Shown here: in pieces, positions 1 to 8,556 of the stretch | Numbering within the stretch: position 1 is the first letter of the stretch | How the letters are laid out: each line of letters opens with the position of its first letter | Assembly: GCA_029549985.1 (NCBI GenBank) | Contig: JAKPIB010000042.1 | Coordinates: 1-55,048, forward strand | Source of the DNA: Bacillota bacterium | Lineage (GTDB): Bacteria > Bacillota > Clostridia > Caldicoprobacterales > DTU083 | Reading direction: 5' to 3' | DNA length: 55,048 nucleotides | Position numbers and translations under genes: made by a program | Notes under the pieces: model-generated | Seen by the model: only the letters and a program-made list of their open reading frames with translations | Databases searched by the model: none | What the model was told of the DNA's origin: nothing

Positions 1-45
1 CTGATGCGCTTAATATACCGTCTCTTCATGAAATCTATCTGCAAG

Positions 46-79
46 GCAAAAGAAGGTGCCTTCAAATTTGAAGACACCT
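46..79 (-). terminator. Rho-independent terminator after the Gfo/Idh/MocA gene
   Basis: Read on the minus strand this is a 10-bp stem (AGGTGTCTTC pairing with GAAGGCACCT, one G-U pair) around an AAATTT loop, followed by TCTTTTG. It lies about 125 bases downstream of the stop at 205 and probably ends the two-gene operon 2476-205. Confidence 0.7.
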
Positions 80-204
80 CTCTTTACATTCGGTTTATTT
101 ACTCTTGGGTTTATCTCTACCCCAACAATTGACATAGAGCCCAAAATATCAAGCGGGAGGTCTTGACAGCCAACATGGATACTGCAGCAATGCCGCATAA
201 CAGC

Positions 205-1365
205 TCACAGCGAATCGATATCCACCCATTGCCTTTCTTTTACTGAGATCTCGACTCCCTCCAGCACCTGGGAGCATTTGACTCCGTCGTTGAAGTCAGG
301 CTCCGGGGGCCTGTCATGGGCGATGGCTTCCACAAACTCATAGAGCTCATGCACAAAGGTATGCTCATAGCCGATGACATGGCCTACAGGCCACCAGATT
401 CCTCCGTAGGGGTGAACATCCTCGGTCACCTGGATGGTCCTGAAGCCCTGGGTGCCGGCTTCATCCTCGGCACTGTAATACTGGAGCTCGTTCATGCGCT
501 CGAATTCAAACCTCAGGCTGCCCTTGCTGCCGTTGATCTCAAAGGACATGCCGTTTTTATGGCCATTGCCAAAGCGGGTCGCTTCAAAGGAGCCCAGGGC
601 GCCGTTCTTGAATTCCGCGAGGAACAGGGTCGCATCATCCACAGTGACCTTGCCCCTTGCAGCACTGTCCTGGGCCCTTCCGCTAAGGCCGGTCATCTTC
701 TCGACTATGGGGCGCTCCTTTATAAAGGTCTTGCTCATCCCTATCACCTTGTCAAATTCACCAACAAGGTATCTGGCCAGGTCTATAATGTGAGCGCCGA
801 GATCGCCCAGCGAGCCTGAGCCCGCTATGTCCTTGTTGAGCCGCCATACCAGGGGAAATTCGGGGTCCATGATCCAGTCCTGCAGGTACAGGGCCCTGAA
901 GTGGTATATGGTGCCGATCTTTCCTTGGTCAATAAGCTTTTTGGCCAGCCTGACCGCAGGGGCAAACCTGTAGTTGAAGCCGATCTGGTGCTTTACCTCG
1001 TGGTCCTCGGCAGCCTTCAGCATCTCTCTTGCGTCCTTGAGGTCAAGCGCCAGGGGCTTTTCGCAGAATATATGCTTTTTAGACTCTGCTGCCGCAATGG
1101 CTATTTCCTTATGGACGTTACTCGGGGCGGTTATATCGATCATGTCGATATCATCCCGCTTTACGAGCTTCTCCCATGAGGTCTCATAGGACTCCCAGCC
1201 GTATTTCTGAGCGGACTGCTTCACCCATTCCTCATCCCTGCCGCATATGGCCTTCATTTGGATCTTCAGGCTGGGATCAAAGAACATGCCTATCCGCTGC
1301 AGGGCATTGCTGTGGGCCTTGCCCATGAATTTATAGCCAACCAGCCCTACGTTCAGTGTCTTCAT
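205..1365 (-). CDS. Gfo/Idh/MocA family NAD(P)-dependent oxidoreductase
   Basis: A 386-residue cytoplasmic sugar or inositol dehydrogenase-type protein. Seen: an N-terminal Rossmann nucleotide-binding segment GLVGYKFMG (residues 7-15), the family's EKP motif (residues 102-104, whose Lys takes part in catalysis in the family) and a C-terminal alpha/beta substrate domain with the LGAHIIDLA stretch. Length is normal. ATG at 1365 is preferred because AGGAGG (1375-1380) lies 9 bases upstream; a TTG one codon earlier is also possible. The gene follows the IolE-like isomerase by about 145 bases on the same strand, and this pairing is typical of inositol or rare-sugar catabolism. The substrate cannot be read from sequence; myo-inositol, scyllo-inosose or a keto-sugar are all possible. 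Confidence 0.88.
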   Translation of the reverse strand: MKTLNVGLVGYKFMGKAHSNALQRIGMFFDPSLKIQMKAICGRDEEWVKQSAQKYGWESYETSWEKLVKRDDIDMIDITAPSNVHKEIAIAAAESKKHIFCEKPLALDLKDAREMLKAAEDHEVKHQIGFNYRFAPAVRLAKKLIDQGKIGTIYHFRALYLQDWIMDPEFPLVWRLNKDIAGSGSLGDLGAHIIDLARYLVGEFDKVIGMSKTFIKERPIVEKMTGLSGRAQDSAARGKVTVDDATLFLAEFKNGALGSFEATRFGNGHKNGMSFEINGSKGSLRFEFERMNELQYYSAEDEAGTQGFRTIQVTEDVHPYGGIWWPVGHVIGYEHTFVHELYEFVEAIAHDRPPEPDFNDGVKCSQVLEGVEISVKERQWVDIDSL

Positions 1366-1510
1366 CAAGACATACCTCCTCTTACACAGGCACCTCCTTT
1401 GTTAGGATGGACCAGGCCAGCCTTGCCGGTCATCATGCCCGGTACCCTAACCAGGAGGTGCTTTGCTTTTCAAGTATTTCTATAATTATAATGCTTCTGC
1501 GGGGATGTGC

Positions 1511-2476
1511 TTATGCCCAGAACATTTCTCCCCTGTCCTCGAATACGAGTACTTCCTTCAGGAAGGCGATCGCCTTCTTCAGGCCTTCATTGCCGGACAT
1601 AAGGCTGTCTTCGTGCTCGATGCTGAGTACGTCATCATAGCCAACCATCCTCAGGTTGCTGACGATATCCTTCCAGACCTGGTGGGTATGTCCGTAGCCT
1701 ACGGAGCGGAATATCCAGGAACGGTTGATCTCATCGCCGTAATGCTTCGTATCCAGTACGCCGTTTACTGCGGTGTTGATCGCGTCTATCCTTGTATCCT
1801 TGGCATGGAAGTGATGGATGGCAGGGCCAAGCCTGCGGATCGCGGCAACCGGATCGATCCCCTGCCAGAACAGGTGGCTCGGGTCAAAGTTGGCACCGAT
1901 CGTGTCACCGACTGCTGCTCTGAGCTTCAAAAGCGTCTCGGGGTTGTAAACGCAAAAGCCCGGGTGCATCTCAAGGGCTATCCTGGTTACTCCATGGTCA
2001 TTGGCAAACCTGACCGCCTTTTCCCAGTAGGGGATAAGGACCTCGTTCCACTGGTAATCCAGGATCTTCAGGAAATCATCAGGCCAGGGGCAGGTGACCC
2101 AGTTGGGGTATGTGGCATTGGGGCCGTCGCCGGGGCAGCCTGAGAAGGTGATGACCCTGTCCAGGCCCAGCTTTTCTGCCAGGAGCACTGCTTTTTCAAA
2201 GTCAGCATGGAAAGCATCAGCTACCTCCTTGTTGGGATGCACGGGGTTGCCGTGGCAGGACAGGGCGCTGATCTCCATGTTGTGCCTGGCCACAAGATCC
2301 TTCAGGGCTTTTACTTTATTTGAGTCTGCAAGCAGCTCATCCGGCTTGACATGGGCTGTCCCAGGGAAACCGCCGCAGCCGAGCTCTACTGCCTGCACTC
2401 CTAATTCTGACAGATACTTAAGAGCTTCCTCCAGGCTTTGTCCGCCCAGAACTACCGTGAATACTCCTAGTTTCAT
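1511..2476 (-). CDS. Sugar phosphate isomerase/epimerase (IolE-like TIM barrel)
   Basis: A 321-residue xylose-isomerase-like TIM-barrel protein (AP endonuclease 2 superfamily). Metal-ligand-type residues are visible along the barrel: the His of ALSCHGNP, the Glu of ALEMHPGF, the Asp/His of NFDPSHLFWQG, the HFHAKD stretch and the late Glu of LSIEHED. This set is characteristic of divalent-metal-dependent isomerases, epimerases and dehydratases of the family. The start is preceded by AGGAGGCG in the minus-strand leader. It is the first gene of an operon with the downstream Gfo/Idh/MocA oxidoreductase, which suggests joint catabolism of a sugar or inositol derivative. The exact reaction is not determinable here. 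Confidence 0.88.
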   Translation of the reverse strand: MKLGVFTVVLGGQSLEEALKYLSELGVQAVELGCGGFPGTAHVKPDELLADSNKVKALKDLVARHNMEISALSCHGNPVHPNKEVADAFHADFEKAVLLAEKLGLDRVITFSGCPGDGPNATYPNWVTCPWPDDFLKILDYQWNEVLIPYWEKAVRFANDHGVTRIALEMHPGFCVYNPETLLKLRAAVGDTIGANFDPSHLFWQGIDPVAAIRRLGPAIHHFHAKDTRIDAINTAVNGVLDTKHYGDEINRSWIFRSVGYGHTHQVWKDIVSNLRMVGYDDVLSIEHEDSLMSGNEGLKKAIAFLKEVLVFEDRGEMFWA

Positions 2477-2570
2477 TGAAACGCCTCCTAAGCTATAATA
2501 CTTTGTTTATTATTTATTCTCTATGAGGACAAAAATTCCTTTTGAGTAATGGAAAGATGACGAAAATAAA

Positions 2571-2603
2571 AAAGGAGTGCCTGTCCGAAAAGAGCACTCC
2601 TTT
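2571..2603 (-). terminator. Terminator of the 51-aa membrane miniprotein gene
   Basis: A perfect 10-bp stem (AAAGGAGTGC with GCACTCCTTT, arms at 2571-2580 and 2594-2603) is followed on the minus strand by TTTATTTTC. It sits about 25 bases past the miniprotein stop and separates it from the isomerase operon downstream. Confidence 0.85.
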
Positions 2604-2628
2604 CAGCTTTGATATCCGGCCTGGATCA

Positions 2629-2784
2629 TCATAACAGTCCGTTTAGAAATCCCATCGTAAACAGATAATAAACAACGGCGGCTGCTATACCCAATAGCAA
2701 TACTACCTTCAGAACCTTGAAGGCTATCTTCAGCACGAAGAAAACAGCGACAACGGCAGCTATGATAACCAAAATATCCTGCAT
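2629..2784 (-). CDS. 51-residue hydrophobic membrane miniprotein
   Basis: Not recognised as a named family. It starts at ATG 2784 with a strong AAGGAGG ten bases upstream and stops at TGA 2629. The product begins MQDILVIIAA and is almost wholly hydrophobic: one membrane span at about residues 4-18, a short basic stretch with two or three Lys (19-26), then a second span at about 27-43, ending GFLNGLL. The Shine-Dalgarno, a consistent hydrophobic reading frame and a dedicated terminator 25 bases after the stop make it a real transcription unit. Function unknown; small two-span proteins of this kind can be regulatory or stress-related, but nothing here specifies that. Confidence 0.75.
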   Translation of the reverse strand: MQDILVIIAAVVAVFFVLKIAFKVLKVVLLLGIAAAVVYYLFTMGFLNGLL

Positions 2785-3072
2785 GATACCCAAACCTCCT
2801 TGCCAGGTATATTAATGCAATTATACCATACTTGATAAGTAAAATATATGCAAGCTTTCAGAAAAATAATTTCAGGGACCGGACCGCCGATGCCGAAAAA
2901 TGAAAGTTTTTGATTTTTCAATATCATTTTAAAATGGTATTGCTATAAACGCATATTTCAATTACAATGAAAGGAATTAGACAAATCACCCGTAAGTATT
3001 GATCTATCTGTTGTCCAGCCTAAGCATGCATACATATGTCTGCTGACCCAATGATCAGAAGGAGTGTTAAAA

Positions 3073-4452
3073 ATGAAATATGTGATCAGGAATATTGCAA
3101 AATGCGAAAAAATGGATGAATTTGTAAGCGTCCTGCAAAAGCTCGCCCATTCGAACAACTGGATCGAACCTGAATGGTATGACAAGCTTGGCGTCAAACG
3201 GGGACTCAGGAACAAGGACGGCACCGGAGTACTCGTGGGCCTGACCCAAATTGGCGAAGTACACGGATACATAATGAAGGAAGGCGAAAAGATCCCCGAC
3301 TACGGCAAGCTGTATTACAGGGGGGTCGACATAGAGGATATAGTCGAGGGTTGCGTGGCTGACGGCAGATTCGGCTTTGAGGAGGTCTGCTTCCTCCTCC
3401 TCTTCGGCAAGCTACCTACCGAGTCTGAGCTTGATACCTTCAACCAGATATTGTGGAGCAACAGGAGGCTTCCGAACGGTTTCATGGAGGATATGATCCT
3501 GAAAGCGCCAAGCCCCAATATCATGAACAAGCTTGCCCGCTGCACCCTGGCGAGCTACTCCTATGACGAAAGCCCTGACGATATGAGCCTGCAAGCGGTG
3601 CTGCGCCGGAGCATAAAGCTCATCGCCAGGTTCCCGGCCTTTGTGGCTTACTCGTACCAGGCCAAGCGCCATTACTATATGGACGAGAGCCTGTACATCC
3701 ACCTGCCGAAGAAGGGCCATAGCACGGCGGAGTGCTTCCTGCATATGATAAGGCCTGACAGCAGCTATACCCGGGAAGAGGCAGAGATCCTCGACCTGGC
3801 CCTTATACTCCACGCCGAGCACGGCGGAGGCAACAACTCTACCTTTACGACCAGGGTTGTTACATCCACAGGTACCGATACCTATTCAGCCATAGCTGCA
3901 GGCATAGGCGCTTTGAAAGGCCCCAAGCACGGCGGCGCAAACCTGAAGGTCACGGAAATGATCGAGGATATCAAGGCCAATGTGCCCAACTGGAATGATG
4001 AAGCAGCGCTCAGGGATTACCTGGTCAGGATACTGAAAAAGGAAGCCTTTGACAAGACAGGCCTTATCTACGGCATGGGGCATGCTGTATACACCCTGTC
4101 CGACCCCAGGGCAGTGCTGCTCAAGGACAAGGCCAGAGAGCTCGCAGCTCTCAAAGGCATGGAAGAAGAATTTGCACTGTACGATACGATAGAACGCATA
4201 TCACCCGAGCTGTTTGCTGAAGTCAAGGGCAGCGATAAAGCCCTTTGCGCCAACGTGGACTTTTATTCAGGCTTTGTCTACAAGATGCTCGGCATACCCT
4301 CAGACCTGTATACTCCGCTGTTTGCCATAGCCAGGGTGCCAAGCTGGTGCGCCCACTCCATGGAGGAGCAGATCAGCGGCGGCAGGATCATCCGCCCCGC
4401 ATATCAGACACTGAAGCAGATCAACGAGTACAAGCCCCTTCACGCAAGATAA
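3073..4452 (+). CDS. gltA: Citrate synthase (or 2-methylcitrate synthase)
   Basis: A 459-residue citrate synthase-family enzyme that condenses acetyl-CoA with oxaloacetate. The catalytic landmarks are present: the His-containing LILHAEHGGGNNSTF stretch (about residues 244-258), His286 in GPKHGGAN, the YGMGHAVYTLSDPRA segment and the catalytic Asp in CANVDFYSGFVY. The N-terminus is longer than in the shortest bacterial enzymes. ATG 3073 is chosen because GAAGGAG (3058-3064) is 8 bases upstream; the GTG at 3064 would overlap that ribosome binding site. No other TCA-cycle genes are next to it, so it may serve glutamate synthesis. 2-methylcitrate synthase activity cannot be excluded, but there are no prp genes nearby. 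Confidence 0.92.
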   Translation: MKYVIRNIAKCEKMDEFVSVLQKLAHSNNWIEPEWYDKLGVKRGLRNKDGTGVLVGLTQIGEVHGYIMKEGEKIPDYGKLYYRGVDIEDIVEGCVADGRFGFEEVCFLLLFGKLPTESELDTFNQILWSNRRLPNGFMEDMILKAPSPNIMNKLARCTLASYSYDESPDDMSLQAVLRRSIKLIARFPAFVAYSYQAKRHYYMDESLYIHLPKKGHSTAECFLHMIRPDSSYTREEAEILDLALILHAEHGGGNNSTFTTRVVTSTGTDTYSAIAAGIGALKGPKHGGANLKVTEMIEDIKANVPNWNDEAALRDYLVRILKKEAFDKTGLIYGMGHAVYTLSDPRAVLLKDKARELAALKGMEEEFALYDTIERISPELFAEVKGSDKALCANVDFYSGFVYKMLGIPSDLYTPLFAIARVPSWCAHSMEEQISGGRIIRPAYQTLKQINEYKPLHAR

Positions 4453-4467
4453 AGGGGCTCTTTCCTT
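4433..4467 (+). terminator. Terminator of citrate synthase
   Basis: AGCCCCTT (4433-4440) pairs with AAGGGGCT (4452-4459) and is followed by CTTTCCTTT. The stem begins inside the last codons of gltA. Confidence 0.75.
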
Positions 4468-4474
4468 TGCAGGG

Positions 4475-5314
4475 TCAGCGGCAGCTTTTTATGCCGCTGT
4501 GCCTTTCAGAGGCTATCACTGCATTTATCTCACCGCCGAGGATGACAAGCATCGCGCTCAAATACAGCCAGACTAGCAGGGCGATCAGGCCTCCGATGCT
4601 GCCGTAAAGCAGCCTTAGGTTCCAGAAGTTGTTTACATAATACGCAAAGCCCAGGGAGGTCAGCAGCCATCCCACCGTAGTGAAAACTGCACCGGGCAGC
4701 ACATCCCGCCACTTGGGCCTGGAGCACGGAGTATATTTATAAAGGGCGGCAAATACCAGTATCTGCATTATGACCACTGTCAGGTACCTGAGCTGGTCCC
4801 AGACCTTCCGGTATTGAGCAGGTACCCCTACGCTTATCATATAATCGCCTATCCTGTGTCCGAATACCAGGAGCACGAAATACAGCACTATCATTGCTGA
4901 CAGAGCCATGGTAAACAGCAGTGAAACGAGCTTCACCATGAAGAAGGAACGCTTCTCCTTGACATCATAAGCCTTGTTGATACTTACGATCACAGCCCCT
5001 ATGCCATTGGATGCGGCCCACAGGGTCGTGACAAAGCCTATGGACAGGATCTGGAAGTTCCTCTTGTCAGCCACATACTCCAGATTCACCTTCAACAGCC
5101 TGAAGGCCTCATAGGGCAGCATGTTCTCCAGGGGGCCGAGCACGTCTATATCCTCGAGCGGGATATATCCTATTATTGTCATCAGAAATATCATAAAGGG
5201 AAATACAGCAAGCAGGAAAAAGTAGGCTGTTTGCGCACTCAAGGCCGGCACCTCGTCTTCTATATAGCGCCGGTACAGGGATCTGGCTATGCGCAGCAAT
5301 GCTCTGGCTTTCAA
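4475..5314 (-). CDS. YihY/BrkB family integral membrane protein
   Basis: A 279-residue inner-membrane protein with about six transmembrane segments, matching the YihY/BrkB family. Family features are the N-terminal ALSAQTAYFFLLAVFPFMIFL region, the TLWAASNGIGAVIVSINKAYD stretch in mid-protein and the C-terminal YGSIGGLIALLVWLYL helix. Its old annotation as ribonuclease BN is wrong for this family; the molecular function is unsettled. The start is a TTG at 5314 preceded by AGGAGGGG. The gene is convergent with gltA and ends about 20 bases past the gltA stop. A GC-rich hairpin (arms 4476-4483 and 4492-4499) overlaps its 3' end. Confidence 0.88.
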   Translation of the reverse strand: MKARALLRIARSLYRRYIEDEVPALSAQTAYFFLLAVFPFMIFLMTIIGYIPLEDIDVLGPLENMLPYEAFRLLKVNLEYVADKRNFQILSIGFVTTLWAASNGIGAVIVSINKAYDVKEKRSFFMVKLVSLLFTMALSAMIVLYFVLLVFGHRIGDYMISVGVPAQYRKVWDQLRYLTVVIMQILVFAALYKYTPCSRPKWRDVLPGAVFTTVGWLLTSLGFAYYVNNFWNLRLLYGSIGGLIALLVWLYLSAMLVILGGEINAVIASERHSGIKSCR

Positions 5315-5396
5315 AACGTCCCCTCCTGTGGATTTTATGACAGCAAGATTATGCCCAAGGTAAAATTCCCCTATGTCTAATATGCCCTTTTTTTGC

Positions 5397-5402
5397 TATA
5401 AT
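5397..5402 (+). promoter_or_regulatory. Extended -10 promoter (TGCTATAAT)
   Basis: TATAAT at 5397-5402 is preceded by TG one base upstream, an extended -10 element; the -35 position is poor. It overlaps an ATG at 5401, which rules that ATG out as the start of the following gene. Confidence 0.65.
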
Positions 5403-5427
5403 GGTACTAATTCAGGATAAGGGTGAT

Positions 5428-5700
5428 ATGATGTACAAGGTATGGGGCAGAATACGCAAAAACAACAAGATTGTAAAGGACATGGTCGTTCCCTGCGATC
5501 CGGTAGGACAGTCAAAGGAGGATTGCCTCCACTACTGCATCCAGCAGATATGCTACGAGTTTGACCTGCAAAGGCCTGTCTGGTTTCCGAAAAACCAGAG
5601 GGAATACGACGAGTTCAGGCTTGTGACCTTCAATCAGGACAATTTTATGGAGACCGTCAATTTTGACGCCCTGGAGATAGAGGTTATAGAGGACGAATAG
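5428..5700 (+). CDS. Small conserved hypothetical protein (about 90 aa)
   Basis: No function recognised. The product is a soluble, acidic 89-90-residue protein beginning (M)MYKVWGRIRKNNKIVKDMV and ending IEVIEDE. It has three Cys residues and an alternating hydrophobic pattern at its N-terminus suggesting beta strands. Small proteins starting MYKVWG are, from memory, common in Clostridia. The start is ATG 5428 or 5431, both just after AAGGGTGAT; an earlier in-frame ATG at 5401 lies inside the -10 element and cannot be used. It is monocistronic, between its own promoter and a shared terminator. Confidence 0.7.
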   Translation: MMYKVWGRIRKNNKIVKDMVVPCDPVGQSKEDCLHYCIQQICYEFDLQRPVWFPKNQREYDEFRLVTFNQDNFMETVNFDALEIEVIEDE

Positions 5701-5781
5701 AACCTATTTCACAGGAAGTATAGATATGTGCTCTGCACGGATCACCTGACAAAAACACAGGGCAGGCAACAAGAAGCAGAA

Positions 5782-5810
5782 AAAAGACCGGCTGCAAAAG
5801 CCGGCCTTTG
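5782..5810. terminator. Bidirectional terminator
   Basis: The CCGGCT/AGCCGG stem (arms 5788-5793 and 5799-5804) with loop GCAAA has CTTTTTTC on the minus side and CCTTTG on the plus side. It separates two convergent genes. Confidence 0.75.
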
Positions 5811-5841
5811 CTTGTCCTATGATCAGTATCTCAAATCAGCG

Positions 5842-7050
5842 CTATTTTCTTTTCCTGAATGCCAGTACAGCTCCGGAAGCGGCTGCAAGGAGCACAAATC
5901 CTATAGTACTGATATCCCCGGTCTGAACAGGCGGCTCGTCCTCACCGGTCTGAGGCGGTGTGGACGGGGACTCGCCGGGCTCCTCTGATGGTTCTTCATA
6001 TTCACTGTCGATATATATGGAGATGTCTTTATCAAGCTCGGTATGGAACAGTATCTGGATACCAAACCTCATAAACGGCTCATCACCGATCGTATCCCCG
6101 TTATCATTCTTTGCATCGGCTGCCGGTAACGTATATGACATTGGAAGCCATTTGCCAGTCTCACCGTTTGTCCATGCAGAATTCCATGTCCAATCAGTAG
6201 AATCCTGGCTGAATATCTGGATCCCGTTCACATCAACCCCATCAGGTATGTAGATCACGCATTTGAATGTGTTTCCATTCTTGATCTTGTCTGGGTCTGA
6301 AGGGCCTATAATGTTGTATTCCTTCTGTCCTGGTTTCAGGTCAGCCCTCAGAGCACCTTTGCCTTTGGCTACAAATGTCGTCTCATGAGCTAAGGTAACA
6401 CCAGTATCACCTGTCCAGCCCTGCAGGCCATCTTCAAAATCATAGGTGAACTCTTCCGGTGTTGACGGGGTCGATGGCTCGGCTGCATCTTCAAAGTCGA
6501 TCCTTACCACTTCTTTGCCTTCGGTTTTGTCGTATATTACGACATCATCGATATAGAAACAGGTGTTGTCGTCCATATGCTCAAAGTACATGAACAATTC
6601 TTGGATCTCACCGTCTGTTGTATCTGTAAGATCCAATGGACGAACGATCTTGACCCACTGATTAATGTCTATCCAGTTTGTATAGGTATTATCATTGATG
6701 TATTGGTCGCCGCTTGCAGCACGAGAAAGCTTGATAGTGGTGGTCAACCCCTTGGCGGTGTCAACCTCGTTCTGGTATACCCAGAAAGTGATTTCATATT
6801 CATGCCCATCAGTCAGAAGCGGCTTAAGATCCAGTCTGCCATAATTGGGATACTGAGGCCTGTCTGCAGGCAGCTGGACCTTCATGCTGTATGTGCCGCC
6901 GTACGCAAAATCAGTTGACCTTGAAATCGTTGCATTGATGCCGACCCAGCCGCCCAGCTCATCGGCAGCACCGGCAACAACAAATGTGGTAATAGCAAAT
7001 ACTGCCACAACAAGCAAAGCTGCTAACCTTTTGAAAGCTCTCTTACGCAT
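5842..7050 (-). CDS. Secreted carbohydrate-binding-type surface protein with a PVQTGD sorting-like tail
   Basis: A 402-residue exported protein. Seen: a signal peptide (MRKRAFKR followed by a hydrophobic core, cleavage near residues 27-29); two beta-sandwich modules at about 30-190 and 203-350 that read like CBM4/9-type carbohydrate-binding modules (YSMKVQLPAD and YEITFWVYQ in the first, YDFEDGLQGWTGD in the second); a Pro/Glu/Ser-rich linker; and a C-terminal PVQTGD motif, a hydrophobic span and RKRK. The last part has the layout of an LPXTG-like cell-wall sorting signal. A second PPQTGED lies just before it. No catalytic domain is visible, so it probably binds polysaccharide at the cell surface. 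ATG 7050 follows AAGGGGGATC. The 5' leader is long and contains hairpins. Confidence 0.8.
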   Translation of the reverse strand: MRKRAFKRLAALLVVAVFAITTFVVAGAADELGGWVGINATISRSTDFAYGGTYSMKVQLPADRPQYPNYGRLDLKPLLTDGHEYEITFWVYQNEVDTAKGLTTTIKLSRAASGDQYINDNTYTNWIDINQWVKIVRPLDLTDTTDGEIQELFMYFEHMDDNTCFYIDDVVIYDKTEGKEVVRIDFEDAAEPSTPSTPEEFTYDFEDGLQGWTGDTGVTLAHETTFVAKGKGALRADLKPGQKEYNIIGPSDPDKIKNGNTFKCVIYIPDGVDVNGIQIFSQDSTDWTWNSAWTNGETGKWLPMSYTLPAADAKNDNGDTIGDEPFMRFGIQILFHTELDKDISIYIDSEYEEPSEEPGESPSTPPQTGEDEPPVQTGDISTIGFVLLAAASGAVLAFRKRK

Positions 7051-7438
7051 TTTGATCCCCCTTGTTAATATTTTTCTTCCTCTGTTGAGGAAGCTATTAT
7101 CAAAGCCTTTTCAGGCTTTTATTACAAAGCTTGTTTTCAGTAGGTTTTTCGCTGTTGTGAATATAAGAGATGCTGCGTCGAAAGCTGTAATATTATGTGC
7201 GATTTTCCTAACATGTCCTGATTATAATTATATTGATTTAACAATAAAAGGCCATGGACAAATTAAATAGCATATGAAATTATAAAAGAATCAAAAATTC
7301 AGAAAAAATTTGTGTTGAAGTTATAATTTTTTGAAATCCGGTTATCATAATAAACGTAAGTTACCCAAACCCCCAAACCCCTTACATAAAAGAGCCCCTA
7401 ATACTTTTCAGGGGCTCTTTTAATGTCTGTTCATTCTT
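7051..7438. other. Intergenic leader region with hairpins
   Basis: 388 bases without a gene. On the minus strand it would form the leader of the surface-protein gene: a perfect 7-bp hairpin (arms 7076-7082 and 7087-7093) lies about 25 bases upstream of the start and an AAAGCC/GGCTTT hairpin lies near 7102-7119. The middle is very AT-rich with several TATAAT-like hexamers, but no convincing -35/-10 pair could be picked. A terminator closes the upstream end. Confidence 0.5.
7388..7423. terminator. Strong terminator after the mutarotase-like gene
   Basis: AAAAGAGCCCCT pairs with AGGGGCTCTTTT around a 10-base loop, a 12-bp perfect stem with A/T flanks on both sides. It lies just past the stop of the minus-strand gene 7439-8365 and can work in both directions. 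Confidence 0.85.
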
Positions 7439-8365
7439 TTACTTGCAGCAAGCGCAGCACCTTATATAATTTGAAAACACCCTGTCTATCTCCTGCTCAT
7501 CGTCCCTCGCCGGAGGCGCAACGTTTTCGATCAGCTCCCATTCCTCAACATGGGTGACGGTCTCCTCCGGTTCAATCTCCACAAACGGTGACAGGGATTC
7601 CATCTCAAGCATGAAATCCGTGGTATAAGTCTCATAGGATGCGCCAAAGTCCGGGTATTCGGCATCCCTTACATGGGCAAAGCGCTTTATGAACAGATTG
7701 CCATGGTTGAAATAAGCCGCCCAGCCCTCCTCGTTGGGCATACCGAACTTGAAGGGAGCTGCAGTTTTCTCATCCTGCTTGAGGGTGATATACTTGTCTC
7801 CCCACCATACTCTGTGGTCATTCATTTTGGTATAGGGCCACAGGGACAGGAAGCGATTGGCCAGCAGGCCTGTATCGCGCGTGATCTGGGGCACTACCTC
7901 AAGCCCGCCCTTGGCCATAACAGTTATCGCCCATGCCGACAGCTTCACAGGCCAGGCATTTTTATTGGTTATGCGGTGGATGATCTGAACCTTGTTGCAA
8001 CAGCCGGCCATGGTAACTTCCATTTCCTTTTGAAGCTGGACCCAGGGTTCTGTCTCCTGGGTGACCCTGACCCCGTTTTCCACCTTGACCCATGCGACCG
8101 AACCGTTGTCAGGCATGTATGTCCGTGGATTGGCCTCGGGGCTGTGCCACAGCCTGTGGCCACCGTACATCTGCCACTTGCCGGCGAAGGTATCCATTGT
8201 GAAGGGCGCTTCATCACACAGCTCATTCTCCCTGCCGGTGAGCCCGAACCGGATGATCCTCGGCCCTCTGTCCACGGTCACAAGCAGGTCTGCACTGCCG
8301 TTGGACAGTTCAACGCATCTCCCGTACTTTTCAAGATGCACTTCCTTAACTGATATATCTGGCAT
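7439..8365 (-). CDS. DUF4380-like / galactose-mutarotase-type beta-sandwich protein
   Basis: A 308-residue cytoplasmic protein without a signal peptide. The pattern (VELSNGSADLLVTVDRGPRIIRFGL, YGGHRLWHSPE, and a long series of beta strands ending in HVEEWELI) fits the DUF4380 family, which has an aldose-epimerase-like super-sandwich fold; I infer a sugar-binding or mutarotase role. ATG 8365 is chosen because AAAGGAGGA sits 7 bases upstream; the longer frame to 8410 lacks a ribosome binding site. Odd: the C-terminus ends with a Cys cluster (YIRCCACCK), which is unusual for this fold and could bind metal. The neighbouring CBM-type surface protein and sugar enzymes fit carbohydrate work. Confidence 0.7.
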   Translation of the reverse strand: MPDISVKEVHLEKYGRCVELSNGSADLLVTVDRGPRIIRFGLTGRENELCDEAPFTMDTFAGKWQMYGGHRLWHSPEANPRTYMPDNGSVAWVKVENGVRVTQETEPWVQLQKEMEVTMAGCCNKVQIIHRITNKNAWPVKLSAWAITVMAKGGLEVVPQITRDTGLLANRFLSLWPYTKMNDHRVWWGDKYITLKQDEKTAAPFKFGMPNEEGWAAYFNHGNLFIKRFAHVRDAEYPDFGASYETYTTDFMLEMESLSPFVEIEPEETVTHVEEWELIENVAPPARDDEQEIDRVFSNYIRCCACCK

Positions 8366-8483
8366 ATGACGATCCTCCTTTATTTGACTGTTCAAGCATG
8401 GCAATAGCAATATTCTATACCGATACGGAAAATCCTTTTAGGGTATGAACTTTCTTATGGCAGGCCGCAGCAGGCAAAAACAC

Positions 8484-8512
8484 TTGCGGGAAACAAACGC
8501 AGGTGCTACACT
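8484..8512 (+). promoter_or_regulatory. Sigma-A promoter of the HAD phosphatase gene
   Basis: -35 TTGCGG (8484-8489), 17-base spacer, -10 TACACT (8507-8512) with an extended TG at 8504-8505. Transcription would start near 8519, so the in-frame codon at 8503 cannot be the start; ATG 8557 is. Confidence 0.65.
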
Positions 8513-8556
8513 GGTGTAAATTGCTTCACGAATGCCAACAGATATGGGGGGTCAAC

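Noticed and set aside
10-198. 62-residue minus-strand frame at the window start
   Set aside because: It runs through the terminator hairpin of the upstream operon, has no ribosome binding site and no recognisable sequence.
3064-3072. GTG at 3064 as start of citrate synthase
   Set aside because: It overlaps the GAAGGAG ribosome binding site; ATG 3073 has ideal spacing.
4476-4499. GC-rich hairpin as terminator of the YihY gene
   Set aside because: No T-tract follows on either strand, so it is left as an unexplained stem.
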